Source: Eutreptiella sp. 'Long Island Sound 2002' (Eukaryota > Euglenozoa > Euglenophyceae > Eutreptiales > Eutreptiaceae). From it: DNA of 64,000 nucleotides. The position numbers and the translations under genes are program-made. Within the stretch, counting starts at the first letter, position 1. Each line of letters begins with the position of its first letter. A model generated the notes under the pieces. That model searched no databases, was not told the origin of the DNA, and saw nothing but the letters and a program-made list of their open reading frames with translations. The stretch covers positions 27,621,640 to 27,685,639 of the forward strand of contig OZ038397.1 of assembly GCA_964036045.1 (NCBI GenBank), in the 5' to 3' direction. Positions 24,601 to 32,747 of the stretch are shown here, piece after piece.

Positions 24601-24767
24601 CCGCATGGGTCAAGGCGCAAACCGCGGTTCTGCCGCGGCTGGACTGCAATGCCCAAGGGTTCGCGAAGGTCGCGGCGGAGTACGGGCGCGCCATGGGCCT
24701 GCGGGAGTCCCCGAAGCAGCTCGCCGCACACGCGATGTCGCTGTTGAAGAAGTTTGGGGCGGTTTGA
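6264..24767 (+). CDS. DEAD-box-family ATP-dependent RNA helicase, probably organelle-targeted (five exons)
   Basis: Joining 6264-6674, 7656-8012, 18100-18427, 21241-21410 and 24477-24767 gives 518 codons with all phases compatible. The product should unwind or remodel RNA using ATP. Visible motifs are Q-motif Gln71, motif I APTGTGKT (88-95), motif II DEVD (197-200), motif III GAT (229-231), motif [10 protein letters not shown] (299-306), motif [10 protein letters not shown] (355-363) and motif [10 protein letters not shown] (384-391). The N terminus ([19 protein letters not shown]) is Arg-rich and lacks acidic residues until Glu28, as in mitochondrial presequences. The C-terminal exon resembles the tail of plant and fungal organellar helicases of the Mss116 type. 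Oddities are DEVD for DEAD, GAT for SAT, a diverged motif Ia (VPNPILAEQ), and four introns totalling ~17 kb full of repeats. ATG 6264 is the first ATG giving the presequence. Family assignment is firm; organelle and subfamily are inferred. Confidence 0.85.
6675..7655 (+). other. Helicase intron 1 with short repeats
   Basis: A 981-bp intron with donor GTGTGT and acceptor CTGCCCCACAG. It holds ~12-bp repeats GGGGGCCTATTA at about 6793-6850 and a GGGGCA hexanucleotide array at 7415-7488. No other gene is seen. Confidence 0.7.
7415..7488 (+). repeat. GGGGCA hexanucleotide microsatellite
   Basis: About twelve tandem GGGGCA units with one TGGGCA variant, inside intron 1. The G-run strand has clear G-quadruplex potential. 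The same hexanucleotide reappears at 8037-8206 and 16822-17048. Confidence 0.9.
7656..8012 (+). CDS. Helicase exon 2 (motifs II and III)
   Basis: Codons 138-256, phase 0 at both ends, acceptor CCCCACAG and donor GTATGC. It carries [11 protein letters not shown] (motif II) and LLMFGATV (motif III). Confidence 0.8.
8037..8206 (+). repeat. TGGGCA/GGGGCA hexanucleotide array
   Basis: Begins about 25 bases after the exon 2 donor. About 28 imperfect six-base units alternate TGGGCA, GGGGCA and TGGCCA. G-rich on the transcribed RNA sense, so G-quadruplex formation near the splice donor is possible. Confidence 0.9.
8770..9770 (+). repeat. Diverged ~30-bp minisatellite
   Basis: Imperfect units around GGCACAAATGTCAATCCAAA recur about every 30 bases. 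The frames read as a degenerate ten-residue period with GTN and NPKP-like steps. Divergence is high, so the array looks old. No gene is inferred. Confidence 0.7.
9818..11327 (+). repeat. 1.5-kb tandem duplication, copy 1
   Basis: Starts near TCAAAGACACGTATCACCCA. The first ~470 bp are unique-looking sequence and the rest is 25-bp-monomer satellite. It matches 11328-12777 at an offset of ~1510 in the left part. It carries one extra 70-bp unit (10591-10660 repeated at 10661-10730), which drops the offset to 1440 afterwards. Confidence 0.9.
10340..15660 (+). repeat. Satellite: 75-bp unit of three diverged 25-bp monomers
   Basis: Typical monomers are TGCAGCACACAGGCTGCCAG plus ACAAG, the same core plus AATAAA, and TGCAGTTCACTGGGCGCCAA plus ATTTG. 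Each is 25 bases. The regular A-B-C order gives a 75-bp higher-order unit over most of the array. It is interrupted at 11340-11830 by the non-satellite part of the second duplication copy. Because 75 is divisible by three, open frames run through many units on both strands. They repeat the same residues in rotated order and are not genes. Confidence 0.9.
11328..12777 (+). repeat. 1.5-kb tandem duplication, copy 2
   Basis: Nearly identical to 9818-11327, with scattered substitutions and lacking one 70-bp satellite unit. It continues without a break into the single-copy part of the satellite after ~12777. The near-identity implies a recent event compared with the older satellite divergence. Confidence 0.9.
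16822..17048 (+). repeat. TGGGCA/GGGGCA hexanucleotide array, third locus
   Basis: About 37 imperfect six-base units, with a short further run at 17236-17265 after the intervening dispersed repeat C copy. Confidence 0.9.
17047..17235 (+). repeat. Dispersed repeat C, copy 2
   Basis: Matches 5905-6089 with few changes plus a nine-base insertion near 17113. It is embedded between two blocks of the hexanucleotide array, so it either inserted into the array or was mobilised with it. Confidence 0.8.
17620..18035 (+). repeat. Two-module repeat upstream of exon 3 (order 1-2)
   Basis: Module 1 (17628-17823) starts at CTCAGACAACGGCTTTGTCG. Module 2 (about 17858-18035) starts near GCGGCACTAGGCGCC and ends near CGTGGTCGTGCACCCA. 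Both recur before exon 4 at 20684-21200 in the opposite order, module 2 then module 1. Confidence 0.85.
18100..18427 (+). CDS. Helicase exon 3 (motifs IV and V)
   Basis: Codons 257 to the first base of 366. Acceptor GTGTCCCAG in phase 0; donor after TTCACAG, reading GTCGCG, in phase 1. Contains VMVFTPTS and TDVAARGMD. Confidence 0.8.
18555..18950 (+). mobile_element. Element A, diverged and truncated copy
   Basis: Shares with 1326-1690 the C run plus TTGTCTAAGCTAC start, the GACCGTATTAAT motifs and the GTGAGTGTTTGCCCACTTGA segment. The right terminal inverted repeat is missing: the copy stops after GACCGTATTAATGCTGTACC and passes directly into repeat B. Confidence 0.65.
18956..19120 (+). repeat. 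Dispersed repeat family B, copy 2
   Basis: Begins at AGCACAGCCCCCGCATGCCA and continues through ACCAGCAGGAGCACCGGCCG to GTAAAGAAACAACAACCAGG. It is joined to element A here, as in the 1133-1690 locus but on the other side. Confidence 0.7.
20684..21200 (+). repeat. Two-module repeat upstream of exon 4 (order 2-1)
   Basis: Same modules as 17620-18035 in swapped order. Module 2 is at 20684-20975, module 1 at about 21001-21200. Module 2 is lengthened by about four tandem 27-bp units (CTCTGAACGGTAGTCACGCG plus GTGTCAC) at about 20823-20930. Confidence 0.85.
21241..21410 (+). CDS. Helicase exon 4 (motif VI)
   Basis: Acceptor CATTGCACAG in phase 1, donor GAG then GTTGAC in phase 0. Encodes residues 366-422, with [15 protein letters not shown]. 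The frame stays open to 21500 past the donor, but the protein fit to exon 5 favours splicing at 21410. Confidence 0.75.
21411..24476 (+). other. Helicase intron 4 with segmental and tandem duplications
   Basis: A 3.1-kb intron. 21499-21990 is duplicated at 22932-23430 (start TTTAACCCCTTGTAAAATCA). Between and after the copies is a ~185-bp tandem repeat. Long G runs punctuate the units. No other gene is seen. Confidence 0.8.
22011..24370 (+). repeat. ~185-bp repeat units separated by G runs
   Basis: Units start around GTGCACAACCTGC near 22011, 22205, 22399, 22597, 23432 and 24068, with partial units near 23930 and 24260. Each passes through CTCAAAAATCGAAGTTTCCG and TATGTAAAGCATGTTTTAGG. Most end in TTTGGGTATTGGGTGCG followed by 9-17 G. 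Confidence 0.85.
24477..24767 (+). CDS. Helicase exon 5 (C-terminal domain)
   Basis: Acceptor CCCCTTCGCAG in phase 0, stop TGA at 24765-24767. The 96 residues include [17 protein letters not shown] and [15 protein letters not shown]. These match the pattern of the helical extension after the helicase core in organellar DEAD-box proteins (small conserved Trp, then GL-x-x-P). Confidence 0.7.
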   Translation, partial: ASRRIQEACVELNAMRSSGLEPGKGREYVRHRRHFDAVSVWAAWVKAQTAVLPRLDCNAQGFAKVAAEYGRAMGLRESPKQLAAHAMSLLKKFGAV

Positions 24768-26167
24768 GGGGGAGGGGCGGGCCCGTGCTCCACCTTTTTT
24801 TGGCAAGGGTGCCCGCCACCCCCGCCGCCCCACCGATTAAAGTGACCAACTGGGAAAAACGACAGTTACGATGGAGAAAATCTGGTCGCGCCATTTCTGG
24901 TACCCAGACTTTTGGGTCTCACACCCCTTCCCCCCTCCCAACACCCCCTTTAAGCACAGGCCTCCTATACCCTTCAGTGGCTGACCTTTGTTTCAATCAG
25001 TGTTGCCATCCTGATGAGTTTACCTTTTGCCTCTCTTGGGCAAGGGCAGCACCCTGCGGCACACCACACGATTCCACACCTTCACAACACTGGGACACAC
25101 TCCACCCCATCTCATTGTGTAACCCTCCCCAGAATAGCTTTTCTTGCTGGGTAAGTGCAATTTGGATGGGACACGGAAAAGCGGATTTTGCGGGAAGTAG
25201 AGATTGGGAAACCGGATTTTGTGCAATTTTTGGAATCGGTAGGACTAGTGGCACCGCCCCGTTGACCCTCACCTTTTTTGACCGCGTCCGATGCCATTGG
25301 GCGCGCGCGACGCACTGACAGCTGATGTCTGTCGACGGGACCAAAGCCAAACAAGAGGGCGCCAGTCCCCAACGCAGAGCATCGACACCGATTTGGGGTT
25401 TGGCGCGCAGAGAGAGAGAGAGAGAGAGAGAGAGCAACCGGGGCCGCTCCAAAGGGTACGTCAGTCGCTACGGAGAGGCAACGTGATCCCGATTCACCGC
25501 CCAAAATGGGTCACGAAGGAGGCCTCGATGATTGGGAACGGGAAGGACTGTGTCGCACACGGCGGTCCTTACGACCCACTCCCTTTGTTTTCGCTGCCAA
25601 GGGCCTCCCCCACGGACCGCCGTACGTAGACCCATTCGCCTTCAGTCAGCCCCCGACCCCCGTCGGTTTGGGCTTGCGGACCCAGGCCCACGTGTCGGTG
25701 GCCGTGACGTGTGACGCTTCGGGGCCGCAAAGGGCCACACAGGACTGCGCGGAGGGAGTGCGGTGGTGCACCCGTGCGGAGGGAACCCACTCGATTGGAT
25801 GGATGACGCCGCCCTCTTGACCGCAACATCGAAGGGTAGTCAATGGCACGCGTCCAAAACGCACGGCAGTCAAAGTGTGTTGGTGTTTGGTACATGAGCA
25901 ACCGGATGGTACTGTGGACAGCGCTTGGGAGAGGGGATGTGGCAGGAGAAGTAGGGTTTTGGATCCGTCGCCAGAGCGCCCAACAAATTCGGAGCGTAAT
26001 TTGAGGGGTTCGGTGGGTGGTGGCCGGGGGGGGGGGGGAGACGGGGAGCCCATCAGGGGCAGACCAGCCGTGAGGGGGAAAAGGACATATGGTGGACGGC
26101 CCGGACAGCGCTTGGAGGAACAGGGCACCTGGGCCTCACAGAAACACAGCGAGGCAGGCTATGGACG
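24768..26167. other. Intergenic, no gene supported
   Basis: Contains an (AG) run at 25410-25432 and a G12 run near 26029. An ATG-initiated 104-codon frame at 25506-25820 has no recognisable domain or flanking splice sites, so it is not annotated. Confidence 0.45.
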
Positions 26168-26460
26168 GCCTGTGGACAGAGGCGCGTGGACGGTAAAAAC
26201 AGTCAAACGACCCCGGCAACAAACAGCACATCCTCAATACGCCAATTATTGGGCGCCGCTGACGCGCAAACGGCACATCCCGCCACATCCAGCACAGCCC
26301 CGGCACACCAACTACTGGGCTCCGCGAACGCGGAAACGACGCCAGCAGGAGCACCGGCCGCAGCGGCCGACAGAACGCAGCGACTGGACGCAACATGCGA
26401 AGGGAAGAACGGGTGACTGTCCAGGGCCCCGTAAAGAAACAACAACCAGGCGGACTGGCA
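26168..26460 (+). repeat. Dispersed repeat family B, copy 3
   Basis: Longest copy: two CAATTATTGGGC/CAACTACTGGGC units, then the CACCGGCCGCAGCGGCC segment and a tail ending in a G run near 26475. Confidence 0.75.
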
Positions 26461-26831
26461 CACAGGGGGGGGGGGCAGGGCACTGGGCAGGGGGGAGTCT
26501 AGGCCGGGAGAGGTGGGGGGGGTGGGGGTAGTCTAGGGGTGTTCCGGGACAAAAGATTTCACAGAAAGGCGCATGACAATCTTTCTGAGGTCCGCGGCAC
26601 CTCCGGGATCCCGTCAACGAAGCCCTCCTTCTGAGGGGCGGTAGGGCGGTAGGGCCATGGGGCGCTATTGAACCCGCCCCTGCCCCTCCACGATCCCAGG
26701 CCCACGCACCTCCGTGTCCATTTTTCGTCCTCCGTGTGCTTGCAGTCTCTGGTGTTGTTGTCGTTTCATGGCAGGGCTTGACCCCCTTTGGTCGAGGGCT
26801 GTACATATACACTTTGTATATGCGGATACGC

Positions 26832-27112
26832 GTATACAAAGTGTATACAAAGTGTATACAAAGCGTATACAAAGTGTATACAAAGCGTATACAAAGTGTA
26901 TACAAAGCGTATACAAAGCGTATACAAAGCGTATACAAAGCGTATACAAAGCGTATACAAAGCGTATACAAAGCGTATACAAAGTGTATACAAAGCGTAT
27001 ACAAAGTGTATACAAAGCGTATACAAAGTGTATACAAAGCGGATACAAAGCGTATACAAAGCGTATACAAAGTGTATACAAAGCGTATACAAAGTGTATA
27101 CAAAGTGTATAC
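26832..27112 (+). repeat. 11-bp minisatellite, about 25 copies
   Basis: Unit GTATACAAAGC or GTATACAAAGT. The C/T variants alternate irregularly, which would allow unit-order typing. Each unit holds the palindrome GTATAC. Open frames on both strands (33-base period) are artefacts of the repeat. Confidence 0.95.
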
Positions 27113-27321
27113 GTACAGTACGCGTGTACACGCGTATACGTACAGTACGCATGAACGCGCATACATCCCCATGTGCACGGGTAAACGCCATCAGCGGACT
27201 CTTTTTTTGGGTCTCTTGGCGTCTACAACACATGCCGACAGTGTCTACAATTAGCAGGCCGCGTCTACTTGTGGTGCACGGTGTCTGCAGACTATACTCA
27301 GGTAAATGTGTCCGTGTACAG

Positions 27322-27500
27322 TGTCTACAAACTATGCACAGGGTCTACAAACTATGCACAGGGTCTACCAACTATGCACAGGGTCTACAAACTATGCACA
27401 GGGTCTACAAACTATGCACAGGGTCTACAAACTATGCACAGGGTCTACAAACTATGCACAGGGTCTGCAAACTATGCACAGGGTCTGCCTGTATGCACAG
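27322..27500 (+). repeat. 20-bp minisatellite, nine copies
   Basis: Unit GGGTCTACAAACTATGCACA with few variants; the last unit is 19 bp. It lies 200 bp after the 11-bp array. Confidence 0.95.
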
Positions 27501-27519
27501 TGTCTACAGACTATACGTA

Positions 27520-27595
27520 TACGCGTACACATATACGTATATTCGTATACGCGTATACATGCATATGTGTATACGCGCGTATGCGTGCATATCTG
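27520..27595. other. Alternating purine-pyrimidine tract
   Basis: Overlapping CGTATACG, TATACGTATA and CGCGTATAC palindromes give nearly uninterrupted alternation of purine and pyrimidine, a pattern prone to Z-DNA or cruciforms. Confidence 0.7.
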
Positions 27596-29241
27596 CTTTG
27601 GTTGGTATTGTTTTGTTTACACTCCGCCACCTGACGGTTGATGCCCAACCGACAGCGTTTGACAGGCAAATTGTGCCCGTTTGACCCACTTGACCCAAAA
27701 TTGAGGCCAAGGACGGGGGCCTTGCACTCCCGCATGCCATGCTTGGGCATCCCCTGCTCTGGTCCCCTGTGGCCTTCGCTGGGTCAAATCCCCCAATGGT
27801 CAGAATGGTGTCCGAATTGGGCTACCACGCCTTCTTCCCCCCTTGTGCCACCCGGCTTGACTGCACCATACACGCCAGCCTAGCCAGTTCCCACACTTTA
27901 AAGCAGAACAAAAATTTGGGGGAACTAGCCAAACCCACCGAACACCCCCAGAAATTGAGCTACGTTGCTATGCTGCAGAAGCGGCCGAGTCGGAAGGGGA
28001 TGGTGTGTGCTTCGGCCCGGTCATCCAGTCCCACCCGTCCTCACCCACCCTTGTCCTCCTCGACTTCCATGTGATGTGCTTGGGGAGGCGGTCATGGAGG
28101 CCATGCTGCACACACCACATGGTCCGTGTTGCACTCTCCGGCTGCTCCAAGAGAGGAAGGTCGGCGGGGGGAGGGGGGCTGCTTCAAAGCCGTGGCCGGA
28201 AATGGCCACTCTGTCAACGTTAGGAGTGTTGGCATGGAGACAGTGGTGGACGGTGGGGACTCGCCCATGGGTCCCTTGGGGACCGTCACTGTTGGTGCTG
28301 GCTCAGGTAACGGGGCTAGGGGTGCCGGTGGTAGCTGGGCATGGGGTCCCCCTTGTTGAGCTGGGACCCGGGCCTAGGCCTTGGAGGCCATGAGGGCTTG
28401 GACTGCCTATGTGGCTGCTTTTGCAAAGTAATGTCGTGTTAGAATTCTGAAACATTTCTAAAAGCAAATGCGGTCGAGTTAGAACACTTTTAGAAATCAT
28501 AATTGAAATGGTTTTAGAACGTCGAAACGCAGTACACCTTAGCGATGGCCTGCTGCATTTCAGGGCTCAAACTTGCCATGTTGTGGGTATTAAGAGAGCT
28601 CGCATCGGAACTGGGGGTGCAAGGGGTCAGGCTGTAGGCGAAGGGCTCCGGTGCATGCTGCCATCCCACGCCCCAGCAGCTCTACTTGCATCCGTGCAGG
28701 GAACGCCATGCATGAGCAGGTGCACTTCAAAATACAGACAGAGCCTGTCTCTCAGTTGGGCTGAACATGCATCCCAACAGGCAGTTTCTGGGTTACTTTT
28801 TGTTTCATATGCCCTCGTGTACGCATGTATTGCTTTGTGTTGCGCGTCCCTTGCATGGTAATCGGGGGGAGGAGGTGGCGAGGGAACCATCACTTGGGAT
28901 ATGTTCCCTCGTGGGACTGTCGCGTGCAGGTGGTTACTGTCCACAGGGGGGGTGGGGGGGTACCATCCCCCCTGTGCGAGAACAGCACGCTTGTCAGTAC
29001 AACACGAGAAGTTGCTTCCTCAACTCTCGGAACCATTGACTTTGGCGGTTCCATGTTCCCCTTGTTCTGGTTGCCTGTGAAGATTGGGAGCCATGTGCGC
29101 CTAACCCATGGACTACAGCTCCTTAAAATGAACTCCTTCCTTTCTATGGTCTGTGCAGGGCACGGGGAATTTGGTCTGTGGAGGAGACAAGGCCGGGGCC
29201 TGTGGAGGGTGTAACACGGCTCCTTGCCTGCTGCAGACTTC
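27596..29241. other. Upstream region of RCE1, no gene supported
   Basis: Scattered short frames only. A C/G hairpin lies at about 28942-28976 (CACAGGGGGG against CCCCCCTGTG). A possible 3' splice acceptor CTGCTGCAG at 29230-29237 lies just before the RCE1 start. A 5' untranslated or coding exon upstream therefore cannot be excluded. Confidence 0.45.
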
Positions 29242-29887
29242 ATGCGCATAGTGTCTCCTCGTTTAATTGCGTTCATTGGCAGATTTTGGCCAAACACCAC
29301 TGCGCCAAACCCCCTGTCGGCACAAGCAATCCCTCGGCTGGCCGCGTTTACAGCCCTGCCCCACCAAATGGAGCTCAGCAGCATGGGACTGGGCGTGGCC
29401 CTGGCCACACTTTTTGCCTCGGGGTTCGTGCTCCTGATGTGGGTGTTCAAGGACGCCACACAAATGCAGCGTGACGACGAGCAAACCATCTACCGCCGGT
29501 TCAAAACCACGGTGCTGGTCTCACTGGCAGCGGTAACAGCAGTGGCCCTGGTGCAGCCCAACTCAGCCGTCCCACACCTGCAGGCGGCCGCGCAGGCTGC
29601 GACCCTGCCCAAGCGCCTGGGCCTGACGTGTGCCCCGTACGTCTGGGATCTGCCGTACACCGTCTTTCTCAACTCGTGCCTCTTCCTGGGCCCCTTGGTG
29701 CAGATGTGGTGTGAAGGGGGCCTGGCGCCCACGACTCTGGCGGCGGTGTTCTGGAGCCATGTCTGTGCGTGCTTCAAAAGCAACAAGCAGAAGGAGGACC
29801 TGCTCGTAGCCAGGCAGTACTTCATGGGCCCTTTGACGGAGGAGATTGTGTACCGCATGGCGGCTTGCTATTTCCTATACTTCTCAG
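29242..29887 (+). CDS. RCE1: RCE1 exon 1
   Basis: Encodes residues 1-215 plus the first base of codon 216, ending TACTTCTCAG before donor GTATGC. Contains the glutamate motif PLTEEIVYR. Confidence 0.85.
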
Positions 29888-32747
29888 GTATGCTCCCACT
29901 TTCAAGTGAACCCGTGCCCCCCCCACGCACCTGGCCAACGGCGAAGGCATTTGCCTTCCTCTGCGTGGACTCGACACAGAGAAGTGAAACAGGGCAAGTC
30001 CGGGGGCTCCGTTGGCACAACCGACCAAGGGAATGGGAAGGGAAGGAGTGGTGTGAGGCCGATGGGCACTGCGGCCTACGGATGGAAAGGCCAAGGGAAG
30101 GGAAAGGGAAGGGGAGAGGGAACGTTAGGGCAGGGAGGAAGAGGAAGGTCAAATGGTGGTGAGAAGCCGATGGGCACCACTGCCTATGGAGGGAAAGGGT
30201 CCAAGGGAAGGGCAGCGAATGGCGATCGGCCAGTAGGCGCCGCCAGCTGCAGACGAGATCATCACACCATGGCGTCATGCCAACCCCCCCCCCCCCCCAC
30301 TGCCCGTGTGCCTCTGACGCTGTGGCACAGTGTGGGACCTGCAGTACTGCCACTGCTTGTGGGTGAGCGCAGATACTCCACTGACTGCTAAGCGTAGGGC
30401 ACACAGTGCCCCCAGTCAGTACCATCAAATAACATGGTGTGTGTGTACGTGTGTGTGAAGAAAGAACAGGAGTTTGTTAGGATTCACCGCGTCTGGATCG
30501 CCCAGGGTCAGTGTAGTCCTGCAGCCCCGAGTCCAACGCGGGGGAGCCTGCGACGCCCTGCAAGGTCAGCTGCGGTGGTAGGGGGACCCAGCGCTTCAGA
30601 AAGCGTCAATACTGGCTGTGGACACTATCCCATCCCATCCCATCCCCCCCCCCGACTGCGGCCTCTGAATCCGCCAAACCCGTCAAACGGTTTCCATGTG
30701 GGTTCAGTCAGGCGCAGCGGCAGGGGCAAGCAGGATCTCCAAGGGGCCACAGGCAGCATCTGAAGGAGTGGCAGAAGAGCCTCGCCCTCCAAACCACTCA
30801 GCCATCCAAACCGTCTTTCATATGTGTGTCACCTGGTTTGCTGAAAGTTCTCTTCTATCGTCTGTCGAAAAATAGGCTTCACAACCAAAACAAGAGTTGC
30901 CTGCAAAGAAACGATGACACGTTTGAAGCACACAACAGGGACTAAGCGGGATAGAAGTGCTGCTCAGTGTGCACATCGCTGGGGGCGTTGACGCGGGGAC
31001 CCAGAGCGAGGCGAATCAGCTGAACCCGCCGAAACACCGACGATAGACAACCAAGCGTTTGTCCATGGTTTATGTCAGCAAGTCACCAAATATCTGGAGC
31101 TGCGCAATTTCCTTTCGCTGGATGCCCACCAATGGCCACCGGTATTAGACTGATGCCATGGATGTGGACGACCGTGAAGCAATACTGCGCAATGGTGAGG
31201 TTGACAGGTGAGTAAAGACGGGGACTGCAAACCCAGACCCATCTGCCATCGGAGGGGTAGCACATTACTCCAGCACAAAAATGGACTTTCCAGGGCCTCC
31301 GAAAATTCGCTTTTCGCTTTTCGTACATTGAGAGGGAGTTGTGTGTGCTGTGGGCCATTTCAACCCCCCAACTAAGAGACATAGAGTAACGTGAGCACAG
31401 GCCACCAGAAGTTGGCACAACGATCACCCCCACCCCACTTTTTGTTATCATCCCTCATGCAAACTAGCGCTGCTGACCTTTTTGAGCAGAAAAACGCTTT
31501 GAATCCCAATCATCAAGCTCTTCCTTGGGTTCAAGTACTCATCACCCCAAAAGAAAGCGGTCGCCGCCTCCCAAGGACATCCCACAGCTGAGGGGTGTGC
31601 AAGAGCAGCTGATTATACACAACGCCAATTGCTGTTGTTGCTGTTGTTGTGCGGGGGCAGAATTTTGGAGGAGGCAACATTTGGTATTGCATAGTTTGGC
31701 ATTGGAAATTTTCACCAAATTTTTTCAGTGGTCTTTAGACGAAGTTTGCATCATGACGATGGGGAAACGGAGTCAATCATCACAAACAAGGTGAGCTCAA
31801 AGTGCCGGAAATGTCCCCAGCAGAGAATTCTCAGTGCAAAATGGCACAATCCAAACATCCAACTGTTAGAAGCTTTTTTTTGGACCACCATTTGCCGATT
31901 TTGCACCAAATTATTTGCAATGGCATTCAACATTTGTCCAAAATTTGCCCCCTCCAATTTTGCACTGCAAAATTTTGGATGCGCCGCACCCCCCCCCCCC
32001 CCGCTGCCGCTGCCCCGGTAAACACCGCCATTCACACCAAGCCCTTTCAGCTGGGTACTTGATGATTCCTCCATAGAACAGGGATTCGGTTGGTGTGAGA
32101 TGTTGTGCCCAATTATCTGGCTTTGCCAGTGTGTTTCAACCCCAACGCAACGGACAAGGGACGACCCCAACTTCTGGCCTGGCGTAGTGGTCATGGTGGT
32201 GGTCGTGGTGGTGGTTGTCCTGAGTTTAGCGTTGGTGGTGGTGGTGGTGGTGGTTGTGGTGTAAGGGTGATGGCGGTGGTGGTGGTGTGGGTGGTGGAGT
32301 AGTCGTGGCGGTGGCGGTGGTGGCAGTGGTGGTGGCGGTGGGGCGCCTGTCGCGCTCTGCACGCTCCTCTTAGGCATGTCGCGGACCAGCACGTACCTCA
32401 TCTCCTCGATTTATTTCAGCCTGGCCCACGCCCACCACCTCTACGAACACGTGAAGCAGGAGGGCATCCCCCTGGCCAGGGCGCTGCCCGCGGTGCTGGC
32501 CCAAGTGGTCATGACCTTCGTGTTCGGGATGTACAGTTGCTACGTGTACTTGAGCACCGGGGGGCTGCTGAACGCCGTCGCCCTGCACACCTACTGCAAC
32601 TACCTGGGCCCCCCGAATCTGAGTTTCCGCGGGGAACCCTACGAGCGGACCGTGGGGCTGGCGTACATTGTGGGGCTGGCGCTCTTCTGGCTCCTGTTCT
32701 TCGCCGTGGATCTGCCCACTCTGACCGGGTCCGTCTTTTATCTGTAG
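29242..32747 (+). CDS. RCE1: CAAX prenyl protease 2 (RCE1-type CPBP intramembrane protease), two exons
   Basis: Joining 29242-29887 and 32374-32747 in phase 1 gives 339 residues, close to the usual RCE1 length. The family cuts the last three residues from prenylated CAAX proteins in the ER membrane. Catalytic motifs are in the expected order: GPLTEEIVYR with Glu200-Glu201 and Arg205, SLAHAHHLYE with His234, and ALHTYCNYLG with His287 and Asn291. Hydrophobic segments at about 47-66, 87-102, 135-155, 255-276 and near the C terminus fit a multi-pass membrane protein. The splice creates YFS-G-MSRTS, matching the family layout with no residues missing. ATG 29242 is preceded by CTGCAG, so an upstream exon is possible. 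The last ~20 residues lack an obvious ER retrieval signal. Assignment is firm. Confidence 0.9.
29888..32373 (+). other. RCE1 intron (2.5 kb) with dispersed repeat and GGT-rich tract
   Basis: Donor GTATGC, acceptor CTCCTCTTAG. 29925-30290 is a copy of dispersed repeat E. 30300-32180 has no supported gene. 32185-32342 is a degenerate (GGT)n tract ending about 30 bases before the acceptor, so the usual polypyrimidine tract is very short. Confidence 0.7.
29925..30290 (+). repeat. Dispersed repeat family E, copy 1
   Basis: Begins GCACCTGGCCAACGGCGAAG, passes through CCTCTGCGTGGACTCGACAC and AAGTGAAACAGGG, and ends near GGCGTCATGCCAACCCCC. Related copies lie at 47945-48235 and in pieces at 48545-48990. 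Confidence 0.8.
32374..32747 (+). CDS. RCE1: RCE1 exon 2
   Basis: Starts GCATGTCGCGG (completing Gly216), stop TAG at 32745-32747. Contains the two histidine motifs and the final hydrophobic segment. Confidence 0.85.

Noticed and set aside
25506-25820. 104-codon ATG frame
   Set aside because: No recognisable domain, repeats or splice context.
26665-27254. Overlapping 150-300-codon frames around the 11-bp array
   Set aside because: A period of 33 bases keeps all frames open. The products are YTLCIRFV- or KAYTKRIQS-type repeats with no flanking gene structure.
29224-29241. Upstream start for RCE1
   Set aside because: The codon is TTG, and a splice-acceptor-like CTGCAG lies between it and ATG 29242.
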